Origin: Caldifarciminota bacterium | Lineage (GTDB): Bacteria; Hydrothermota; Tepidihabitantia; SM23-42 | Direction: 5' to 3' | DNA length: 15,072 bases | NCBI GenBank assembly: GCA_030671005.1 | Contig: DAOVAN010000025.1 | Span: 1 to 15,072, forward strand | Shown here: one piece after another, positions 6,389 to 13,194 of the stretch | Layout: each line of letters starts with the position of its first letter | Numbering within the stretch: the first letter of the stretch is position 1 | The notes under the pieces: generated by a model | Told to the model about the DNA's origin: nothing | The model's input: the letters and a program-made list of their open reading frames with translations, nothing else | Databases searched by the model: none | Program-made: the position numbers and the translations under genes

Positions 6389-7690
6389 TTGATTTTCTGG
6401 TCATTTGATTTAAAATTAGTCGTGCTCGCATTTAATCTCATTGTGCTGATCTTCTGCAAGTCGGTAGTCACAGGTTCATACCTCTACACCGTGGACATCG
6501 AACATACTTTCATGTCAGAAATCGACTTTGGGGAAGCGATCATCGACTACGTAGCCGACGATTTCCTGTATGTTTCCACCGATCACTATCTATACAAGAT
6601 CGACCCGTCGGAATCAGTGCTCATTGACAAAACCCCACTGCCCATGAGATTCAACTACCTACTACTCAAGAACCGAGAAATCCTGCTGATCGCAACTGAC
6701 GAAATCATTATTCTTGATCGAGCAAACCTCGCATTCAAACGGGGTATTGGTATCGAGCAAGGCGACCATAGACCCGTTGTTAAGAATCAAACGTTCGTCC
6801 CTGCCTCTACCATGAATCATATTTACCTAATGACCGATGCCGGTACAAAGAGCACAATACGAATACTCGATCTAAAATCAGGACGCTTAGTCAGAAAGAC
6901 AAGTGTCGACCGCATACTTTCTCTGGAGTATGATGAATCAAGCAGAACCTTTTTCAGTCTCGATGTGAAAAATAACATAGTAACCTATGATATGCGAATG
7001 AAACGAAAAGACAGAATCAGTTTGCTGGTTAGAACAAATTCTTTTACGACACACTCAGCTGGCTTCCTACTCTTTTCTGACCGAGGCATTTTCCTGGTGA
7101 ACCGGAATGGGAAACTCATTGATTTCCAAACATTCCCCGCCGCGTACGATCATAGAGGTTCTCTGCTGTGGAGTAGGGATGCAATTGTCAATCTGGATAC
7201 CATGGTCCTTCGCCCCCATGATTGGCTGGAAAACAACCACAACATCATCCAGGTTCTGCCACTCGCCAGTCAGAGCCATCAGATTGGTTTCGACAGCCAC
7301 AACAACACATACCTGATGAACCTTCAACCCTTAGCTGCCTTGCCGTTAGAGAAATATCGAACGCGTCTGAAAGCCGCAGCACCAATAGTCGCAATGGCTG
7401 ATTCACTCTGGTATCTGCAACTCGGCGCCTTCTCGAACCGAGCAAATGCTCTTTTGTCACATGACGAGCTACGTAAAGACGGCATACCGGTGTTCGTCGA
7501 TTCAGCAGATCTTTATCGCATCAAATTCGGCGGCTTCACGGATAAGCTTGCCGCACTCAACATCATCGAGCGACTAAGCCTCGATGGTTGGTTCATTTAT
7601 GGACACAAAATGCCGCATACGGAATCTGGAGAATTCTATGTCGGCACAGAAAGATATTTGATCCAGGACGGTGTCATAAGAAAGGAGTAG
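6389..7690 (+). CDS. Exported beta-propeller-like protein with C-terminal SPOR domain
   Basis: A 433-residue protein. The N-terminus has a hydrophobic stretch (about residues 8-25, KLVVLAFNLIVLIF) consistent with a signal peptide or anchor. Residues ~30-330 form repeated beta-strand units (such as DFLYVSTDHYLYKIDPSE, REILLIATDEIIILD and HSAGFLLFSDRGIFLVNRNG), suggesting a propeller-like fold without a named family. Residues ~340-408 are a clear SPOR domain: LWYLQLGAFSNRANALL, then PVFVDSADLYRIKFGGFTD. SPOR domains bind denuded peptidoglycan glycan strands, typically at the septum. The start is uncertain: the frame opens with TTG at 6389 and no clear ribosome site; a GTG at 6422 is another option. 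The gene is followed by ridA after 3 nt and probably heads the ridA-rnc operon. The role is unknown; an envelope or cell-division function is inferred from the SPOR domain only. Confidence 0.78.
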   Translation: MIFWSFDLKLVVLAFNLIVLIFCKSVVTGSYLYTVDIEHTFMSEIDFGEAIIDYVADDFLYVSTDHYLYKIDPSESVLIDKTPLPMRFNYLLLKNREILLIATDEIIILDRANLAFKRGIGIEQGDHRPVVKNQTFVPASTMNHIYLMTDAGTKSTIRILDLKSGRLVRKTSVDRILSLEYDESSRTFFSLDVKNNIVTYDMRMKRKDRISLLVRTNSFTTHSAGFLLFSDRGIFLVNRNGKLIDFQTFPAAYDHRGSLLWSRDAIVNLDTMVLRPHDWLENNHNIIQVLPLASQSHQIGFDSHNNTYLMNLQPLAALPLEKYRTRLKAAAPIVAMADSLWYLQLGAFSNRANALLSHDELRKDGIPVFVDSADLYRIKFGGFTDKLAALNIIERLSLDGWFIYGHKMPHTESGEFYVGTERYLIQDGVIRKE

Positions 7691-7693
7691 AAC

Positions 7694-8071
7694 ATGAAGA
7701 GAGTCGTCAAAACCGATAAGGCACCCGGAGCAATTGCCACGTATTCGCAAGCAGTGAAAACTGATCAATTTGTCTTCACCGCAGGACAGATCGCCATGAA
7801 CCCGAGCACCGGCGACGTTATCGAAGGTGATGTTGCGGCGCAAACGATTCAGGTATTAGAGAACCTCAAAGCGGTCATCGAGGCCTCGGGCACGCAACTT
7901 ACATCAGTCGTAAAGACTACGGTCTATCTGACAAAACCCGAGGATTTCGTACCGATGAACAAAACCTATGCACAGTATTTCCTCTCCGAGCCGCCTGCCC
8001 GTACCACTGTATTCGTCAATGCCCTGCCCAAGGGTGTACTGGTTGAAATCGATGCCATTGCTCAGCTATAA
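7694..8071 (+). CDS. ridA: RidA family reactive enamine/imine deaminase
   Basis: A 125-residue protein of the usual RidA (YjgF/YER057c/UK114) length. It has APGAIATYSQAV near the N-terminus, FTAGQIAMNPSTGD, TVYLTKPEDF, PPARTTV and VLVEIDAIA. The active-site residues align with the E. coli set: Tyr17, Arg103 (equivalent to Arg105) and Glu118 (equivalent to Glu120). RidA hydrolyses 2-aminoacrylate and related enamines/imines from PLP enzymes to 2-oxo acids and ammonia, protecting the cell from damage; it acts as a trimer in the cytoplasm. The ribosome site AAAGGAG (7681-7687) overlaps the end of the SPOR gene and sits 6 nt before ATG. The 3' end overlaps the rnc start by 20 nt. Confidence 0.95.
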   Translation: MKRVVKTDKAPGAIATYSQAVKTDQFVFTAGQIAMNPSTGDVIEGDVAAQTIQVLENLKAVIEASGTQLTSVVKTTVYLTKPEDFVPMNKTYAQYFLSEPPARTTVFVNALPKGVLVEIDAIAQL

Positions 8072-8747
8072 AATCATTGAGAAGCAATTAGGTACAAAGT
8101 TCAAGAAGAAGGGGTTGCTCCGCAGGGCGTTCACCCACTCGTCTTATCAGCGCGCAGAGGCAAAGAGAACTACAAAATCGAATGAAACACTGGAATTTCT
8201 CGGTGACGCGGTCCTGGAATTGGTCACCAGAGAGTACTTGTACAAGAAATACCCCAAGCTGACCGAAGGTGATTTGAATGCAATAAAGATCAAGTATACT
8301 AATCAGGATACCTTATATCGGGTTGGTAAGGATCTAGAAATCGGCAAATTCCTACTGATGGATAAAGGCGAAGCACTTACTGGCGGTCGTGAGCGTCCTT
8401 CCAATATCGCGGGTTGTCTCGAAGCGTTGATTGGAGCGATATATCTTGACCAGGGACTCCAGAGTACACGCGAATTTGTCGAAACCCATGTGCTGAAGAA
8501 AGACATCTCCGGATTGCGTGACTACAAATCGCTGCTCAACAGTTGGGCCATGAAGCAGCAATACAGCATCAACTACCGTGTGGCGAAATCACACGGACCA
8601 CCTCATCGTAAAGTCTTCCACGTTGACCTTTATGTGAACAAAAAGAAAGTAAGCCGCGGCTCGGGTGATTCAAAGAAGAAAGCACAACAGGCCGCCGCCC
8701 AGAAATTCTTTGAGGAAAACAAGGACATCGCCAAAGAAGCTCTTTGA
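8052..8747 (+). CDS. rnc: Ribonuclease III
   Basis: A 231-residue protein of normal length with an N-terminal endonuclease domain and a C-terminal dsRNA-binding domain (about 157-227, DYKSLLNSWAMKQQ to SKKKAQQAAAQKFF). The RNase III signature is NETLEFLGDAVL (44-55), giving Glu45, Glu48 and Asp52; Glu72 is in LTEGDL and Glu124 in LEALIGAIYLD. The position equivalent to E. coli Asp114 is Gly121 (sequence NIAGCLEALIGA, codon GGT at 8412-8414), where the family has Asp; this is a conserved metal-site ligand, so activity may be changed. The enzyme processes rRNA precursors and other double-stranded RNA. The start at 8052 lies within ridA (20-nt overlap) with only a weak ribosome site; the longer open frame from 7968 reads antisense-like residues and is not family-like. 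The gene ends 5 nt from the convergent PEP-synthase-like gene. Confidence 0.94.
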   Translation: MPLLSYKIIEKQLGTKFKKKGLLRRAFTHSSYQRAEAKRTTKSNETLEFLGDAVLELVTREYLYKKYPKLTEGDLNAIKIKYTNQDTLYRVGKDLEIGKFLLMDKGEALTGGRERPSNIAGCLEALIGAIYLDQGLQSTREFVETHVLKKDISGLRDYKSLLNSWAMKQQYSINYRVAKSHGPPHRKVFHVDLYVNKKKVSRGSGDSKKKAQQAAAQKFFEENKDIAKEAL

Positions 8748-8752
8748 ACCGC

Positions 8753-11134
8753 CTAGAGCAGGATCACCCTTCCCTCATCGGCATCCAGCTCAACAATCGA
8801 ACCATTCCGTATCAATGAAGTAGCGCCAGTAACTGATATTGCGGGTATTCCCAGTTCGCGCGCGACCATTGCGGCATGACAGATTACCCCACCTACCTCG
8901 ATGATCAAACCTGATGCAACAGTGAAGAGTGGCGTCCATCCTGGGTCCGCATGATGGGTCACCAGTATTTCGCCCTGCTTGAGCTTTTGAACTTCAGAGA
9001 AATCACGTATTATGCGGGCCCGTGCCTTGATTTTGCCGGCACTGAGCGGCTCACCAGAGAGAATCTTGGAAGCCTTAACAGATGTTGTAATGCGTTCACC
9101 ACTTTCGTAGATGATATCAGGCACCTCGGCACGCCGGTACTCATTCCACTGTCTTTTCCTTCTGTTGATCGTCTTCTTGACATCGATCCTTTTGAGTTTC
9201 CCTTTTGATATTTTCTGAATATCCCTCAAGGCCAAAAAATAGATGTCACGTCCATGCTTCATGTATCCCTGCCGAACCAACTGTTGTGCGATTACTGACA
9301 ACTGATCTTTCATCTTTGCCGTGGATTTCAAATAGAAATGTTTTCCATTTTCCCTCAGCGGGATGTGGGCTTCGAGACGCGGCATGAAGACCTTGAGCAC
9401 AAACCGTTCGTATGGCTTTGCGGATTCCAGCATAGTTTTGACTACTCTCTTACGATCGATCGAATACTCATCACTATCCCTAGCGGCAGTAATGATTCTG
9501 TACAGCATAGTATGATCTTCACGCCAATTGAGACTCGCCACATCAAATTCACCCGGACCCCGGTGCCCAAAATCGCTCATGAATTTATCCATCCGAGAGT
9601 GGAACTCCTCATCCTTTTTGTACAGTTTTTTGAGATTCATCATGTTCACGACTTTCAATTTCCTTTGGGCCAGAGTCGCCAGCCGGTTTATGCTTATCGC
9701 CATTTCCCCGGTTTTATCAATAATACCAATTATGGTTTTACGCGCCAGGGCTTCGCCCTTCTTGCCCATCCTCACACCGAGCAAACTACCCAACAATGTA
9801 AGATAGAAACCGCCTAAAAAGATGCCGCCAAAATACCGGCGTGCGAATTTGCTGAGAACGAACCTCATGCAATCCTTGATTTTCTCCGTGGCAGCAGTCA
9901 AATCCTCAGACGGCACGAAATCACCGCACAGCATCTCGAGTTCGTCATTCGCTCTTGCAATTTTCCGGCTCATCCAGCCATATCTGAAAAACCCGAGTAA
10001 CAAGTAATACGTCATGCGCGTGAGCGCTGTAATACTGAAGAAGAACATCTTCAAAGATGGCAGAATCCTGGGTAAGTTCTTGATATCAACCGATTCAAAC
10101 GCGGTGGCCATCTGGGGATCAATTGCCCGATCACCTTGTACGAACTCAAGTATCGGTCCAATCGCTCTGCCGTACGCAATCGTGTTGTTCACATTCCAAT
10201 ACAACCGGCCGGAAAGCATCTCAACCGGACGGAATTTCCGATACTGCACTTCACTGACCGGAAAGCCAAAGACATCAATCATGATCCCCGGGAAAAACAC
10301 CGTGTCGAACATCGACCATGTCATCGGAGATATCGGATCCGGTATTGTCTCTCTCACATTGGCGTTACACCATATCATGCCTCTCTTGCGAGGCGCGGTT
10401 GCGTGTACGAACACCGGCCGTGATTGTAGTATAAAAACCTGTTCTTTCTGAATAGCCCATTCGATATCCTGGGGTGACTTGAAAAACCCCTCGATCTTCT
10501 TGCCTGTTCGCACGAGTGTGAATAACTGCTCTTCAGAAAGGATATTCTTTCCCTTCTCTTCTATGACTTTATTGCTTCTTACGCGATAACGGCTGGGCGT
10601 GATCTCACCGGAAACCAACCTGTCGCCCAAACCCTCACAGCATTCAATCAGCACTTCACTGATCGAGAAAGGACTCTGGGTTACCATGACGCCGCTCACT
10701 TCCGGATCCAGTTGATGCTGAACGATTACCGCCATGTCGCCGCTACTCGTACCCATCTGTTCACGGTAGGCTTTGACCCGTGGTGATTCTGCAGACTCCC
10801 AGGCTTTTACAATTGCCCCGATGCCATCATCAATATTCGTGATATTTAATGTGGTCGAATACATTCCGGCAAATGAGATGCCAGGCAGATCTTCGGCCGT
10901 GCCTGATGACCGGATCGCGACTCTCCCCTTTTTTAGAAAAAGCCGGAGTATCCCTTCTAGTTCTCTCTTGAGCGCCGCCGGTATCATTTTGTCTACAAGG
11001 TATTTCCGGTATGCCTGTGTGGAAATGACTGCAAATTCTGGAATTCTGAAACTTCTCGCTAAACGAAAAAGGTTAGCCGCCTTTGTACCCACCGACCAGG
11101 GGCTCTTCTTTGGATATTTACTGATTATGTACAC
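8753..11134 (-). CDS. PEP synthase / rifampin phosphotransferase-like dikinase
   Basis: A 793-residue protein with the three-part layout of the PEP-synthase/rifampin phosphotransferase (RPH) superfamily. The N-terminal ATP-grasp domain (about 1-245) has VGTKAANL with Lys18, VAIRSSGTAEDLPG with Arg75, and DIEW...LQSRP with Glu225, Gln237 and Arg239; the spacing E-12-Q-2-R equals that of RPH as I recall it. A middle helical domain (about 255-690) has ETIPDPISPMTWSMF and FGHRGPGEFDV, both RPH-like. The C-terminal swivelling phosphohistidine domain carries GGVICHAAMVAREL with the catalytic His753. The enzyme probably transfers the beta-phosphate of ATP through this His to an acceptor; whether that is pyruvate, rifamycin or another molecule cannot be told. 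It is shorter than RPH (~866 residues). The GTG start has GGAGG 6 nt upstream inside the ABC-F gene (17-nt overlap), so the two are coupled. Confidence 0.85.
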   Translation of the reverse strand: MYIISKYPKKSPWSVGTKAANLFRLARSFRIPEFAVISTQAYRKYLVDKMIPAALKRELEGILRLFLKKGRVAIRSSGTAEDLPGISFAGMYSTTLNITNIDDGIGAIVKAWESAESPRVKAYREQMGTSSGDMAVIVQHQLDPEVSGVMVTQSPFSISEVLIECCEGLGDRLVSGEITPSRYRVRSNKVIEEKGKNILSEEQLFTLVRTGKKIEGFFKSPQDIEWAIQKEQVFILQSRPVFVHATAPRKRGMIWCNANVRETIPDPISPMTWSMFDTVFFPGIMIDVFGFPVSEVQYRKFRPVEMLSGRLYWNVNNTIAYGRAIGPILEFVQGDRAIDPQMATAFESVDIKNLPRILPSLKMFFFSITALTRMTYYLLLGFFRYGWMSRKIARANDELEMLCGDFVPSEDLTAATEKIKDCMRFVLSKFARRYFGGIFLGGFYLTLLGSLLGVRMGKKGEALARKTIIGIIDKTGEMAISINRLATLAQRKLKVVNMMNLKKLYKKDEEFHSRMDKFMSDFGHRGPGEFDVASLNWREDHTMLYRIITAARDSDEYSIDRKRVVKTMLESAKPYERFVLKVFMPRLEAHIPLRENGKHFYLKSTAKMKDQLSVIAQQLVRQGYMKHGRDIYFLALRDIQKISKGKLKRIDVKKTINRRKRQWNEYRRAEVPDIIYESGERITTSVKASKILSGEPLSAGKIKARARIIRDFSEVQKLKQGEILVTHHADPGWTPLFTVASGLIIEVGGVICHAAMVARELGIPAISVTGATSLIRNGSIVELDADEGRVILL

Positions 11135-12962
11135 CGTTAGCCTCCGAGGCCACCTGTCCTTCTAGTTCTTCTATCTCGCGCGTCAACCGTTGATACTCTT
11201 CAAACAGCCGCCTTGACTTCCTTGAATCACTAACCACTCCTCCACGGGTAAAACTCGCGCGCAATTTCTGACGTCTTTCTTCTTTCTGTAAAATAGCCCG
11301 TTGCAGCTTCTCGAGCCTCGATTCTTGTCTGCTTCGTTTTTTCTTCGCATGTTTAGTGCCCTGCCCACTTTTCTTCCACATGTAGTATGATATACCACCG
11401 GGGTAGTCACGCACATGACCGCCCTGCAGTTCGATTATCCGGCTGGCAAAAGACTCGATAAGGTCGCGGTCATGAGTCACCAGGACTACGGTTCCTCGGT
11501 ACGAGCTGACCGCTTGCTTTATTGCGTCGGTTGAATCTTTATCCAAATGATATGTGGGTTCATCAAGAACGAGTAAATTCGATGGCGTGAGCATAGCTTT
11601 CAGGATCACAAGTCTTGTCTTTTCACCGCCACTCAAAACGCCCACTCGCTTGAGGACATCGTCACCGGAAAATAGAAATAACCCGAGGTAGTTCCGTATC
11701 CTTTGACTCACATCAGGCGATGCGTCCTTCAAAGCTTCATCGATGACTGTCATGCCGGGGTCTAGTTTGAGAACAAGCTCATGGGAGAACATTCCTACCT
11801 GCAATCGCTCACTCGATCTGCGCACGCCTTCAGAGGGCTTCTCAAATCCACAGATGATTCGGCTCAGTGTGGACTTCCCCGCGCCGTTCTTACCGATCAA
11901 GGCCACATTGTCACCTTTCTCTATTGTTAGATTGATGTGTTTCAATACTGGCCTCCCGTTATAGCTTTTGCTCACGTCGCTCAACTCAACCAGTCTTCTG
12001 CTGTGAACCTCGGCAACGGGAAAATCAAGCCTTATCCTGCGCCGCTCTCTCTCGACCTGAACCCGCTCCATGCGGGCAAGGTATTTCTCACGACTCTTTA
12101 CCAATCGCGCCTTTGATTTGTTGGCGCGGTTGCGGACAATGAATTCTTTTATCTCCTTGATTCTCTTTTCCTGCACTTTAGCGCGATGTAATAACCGTTC
12201 TTTTCTCGTCTCTGATTGTTGGAGATACTCAGTATAGTCCGCTCGGTAGGTGCGGAAAGTACCGAAGTCAATTTCCCAAATCCCCGAATTACCATTCGGG
12301 TTCTGTAATATTTTATCCAGGAAATAACGATCATGTGAAACAACCACCATTGCACCCTTGAACGCTTGAAGGTATTCCTCCAGCCATTGGATCGATTCGA
12401 TATCCAAATGATTTGTTGGTTCATCCAGTAACAACAAATCAGGTTTGTTCAGCAATATTCGAGCCAGCACTATGCGCATCTGCCATCCACTAGAGAACTC
12501 GCCTACCTGTCTGTGATATTCTTCATTCGTAAAGCCCAGCCCCGCGATCACCCGGTATGCCTCAGCCTCATATCCATACCCGCCGAGTGCCTGAAATGCA
12601 TCCTCAGCACGTTCATATGTTTTCAACAACTCTTTAGAATGTGGATCGGCACTGATCTGCCCTCTGATCTGCGCTAGTTCACTCAAGCACACGTTATAGT
12701 CGCGCAAGACCTCTTCAATTAGTGTGTTCCCGTACAAAACAACCTCTTCCTGGGGGAGATATCCAATTTCCACATCCTTGCGCCGCTCAACATGACCATC
12801 GGTTGGCGTTATCTCGCCTTTGATTATACGGAGCATCGTTGTTTTGCCACTTCCGTTCGCACCCACAAGGCCAAATCGGTCCTTAAGGTTAAGGCTCGCG
12901 CTGACGCCAGACAACAGCGTACGCTCACCAATGGAGTATTGGACATCACAGAGTTTAATCAT
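11118..12962 (-). CDS. ABC-F family ATPase (twin ATP-binding domains)
   Basis: A 614-residue soluble protein with two ABC domains and no membrane segments, typical of ABC-F ribosome-associated factors. Domain 1: Walker A GANGSGKT (34-41), Q-loop Gln71, signature FSSGWQMR (156-163), Walker B LLLLDEPTNHLD (176-187), SHDR (209-212). Then a charged PtIM-like interdomain linker (about 240-320, HRAKVQEKRIKEIKEF). Domain 2: Walker A GKNGAGKST (357-365), signature LSGGEK (443-448), Walker B LVLDEPTYHLD, THDRD. A basic coiled-coil C-terminal extension follows (about 540-605). Domain 2 is slightly divergent: the Q-loop glutamine is His394 (VGMFSHE) and the usual TNHLD is TYHLD. ABC-F proteins bind the ribosomal E site and regulate translation or displace antibiotics. 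The ATG at 12962 has AAAGG about 9 nt upstream and a good promoter just before it; the gene is first in a two-gene unit with the RPH-like enzyme. Confidence 0.92.
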   Translation of the reverse strand: MIKLCDVQYSIGERTLLSGVSASLNLKDRFGLVGANGSGKTTMLRIIKGEITPTDGHVERRKDVEIGYLPQEEVVLYGNTLIEEVLRDYNVCLSELAQIRGQISADPHSKELLKTYERAEDAFQALGGYGYEAEAYRVIAGLGFTNEEYHRQVGEFSSGWQMRIVLARILLNKPDLLLLDEPTNHLDIESIQWLEEYLQAFKGAMVVVSHDRYFLDKILQNPNGNSGIWEIDFGTFRTYRADYTEYLQQSETRKERLLHRAKVQEKRIKEIKEFIVRNRANKSKARLVKSREKYLARMERVQVERERRRIRLDFPVAEVHSRRLVELSDVSKSYNGRPVLKHINLTIEKGDNVALIGKNGAGKSTLSRIICGFEKPSEGVRRSSERLQVGMFSHELVLKLDPGMTVIDEALKDASPDVSQRIRNYLGLFLFSGDDVLKRVGVLSGGEKTRLVILKAMLTPSNLLVLDEPTYHLDKDSTDAIKQAVSSYRGTVVLVTHDRDLIESFASRIIELQGGHVRDYPGGISYYMWKKSGQGTKHAKKKRSRQESRLEKLQRAILQKEERRQKLRASFTRGGVVSDSRKSRRLFEEYQRLTREIEELEGQVASEANGVHNQ

Positions 12963-12984
12963 TACTCAAGACCTTTTTCCTCAC

Positions 12985-13012
12985 ATAATACAGCAATTTG
13001 AACTGTAGTCAA
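12985..13012 (-). promoter_or_regulatory. Sigma70-type promoter for the ABC-F/RPH-like unit
   Basis: On the minus strand TTGACT (13012-13007), 16 bp, TATTAT (12990-12985). A start point near 12978 would leave a leader of about 16 nt before the ABC-F ATG. Its -35 box lies 20 bp from the -35 of the divergent promoter for the barrel gene, so the two promoters are back to back and could share regulation. Confidence 0.7.
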
Positions 13013-13032
13013 GACAAGTCCGGAATATATTC

Positions 13033-13060
13033 TTGACAAATATACAGTCCTATATATAAT
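13033..13060 (+). promoter_or_regulatory. Consensus sigma70-type promoter for the barrel gene
   Basis: A perfect TTGACA (13033-13038), 16-bp AT-rich spacer and perfect TATAAT (13055-13060). Transcription should begin near 13067, giving a leader of about 127 nt before the ATG at 13195. This is the strongest promoter candidate in the window and suggests high expression of the downstream envelope protein. Confidence 0.8.
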
Positions 13061-13066
13061 TCAGGC

Positions 13067-13194
13067 AGTGCATATACGTGTCTGCACTAATTCTGCGGCA
13101 GCAATTCACGCAGCATGTTGGTGTCAGATAGAAAGGAGGTAAAAGGATAAACAAAAATGTTCTCACCAAGTGAAGCATGACAAGGAGGTAATAC
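13067..13194 (+). promoter_or_regulatory. Structured 5' leader with duplicated ribosome sites
   Basis: Just after the predicted start point is a hairpin, AGTGCA (13067-13072) with TGCACT (13083-13088), 10-nt loop; a second, weaker stem CTGCG/CGCAG lies at 13093-13113. The leader then has two Shine-Dalgarno-like sites: AAAGGAGGT at 13132-13140 and AAGGAGGT at 13182-13189. Only the second is properly spaced (5 nt) for the main ATG. Between them is a 7-codon open frame, MFSPSEA (13157-13180), whose ATG is 16 nt from the first site, rather far for efficient initiation. The hairpins may stabilise the mRNA; a regulatory function of the mini-frame is only a possibility. Confidence 0.45.

Noticed and set aside
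7968..8051. Upstream extension of rnc to an ATG at 7968
   Set aside because: It would overlap ridA by 104 nt and adds 28 residues unlike any RNase III; ATG 8052 gives the normal length.
9338..9817. Long plus-strand frame (159 codons) inside the RPH-like gene
   Set aside because: Antisense shadow of a gene with clear conserved motifs; no ribosome site or recognised domain.
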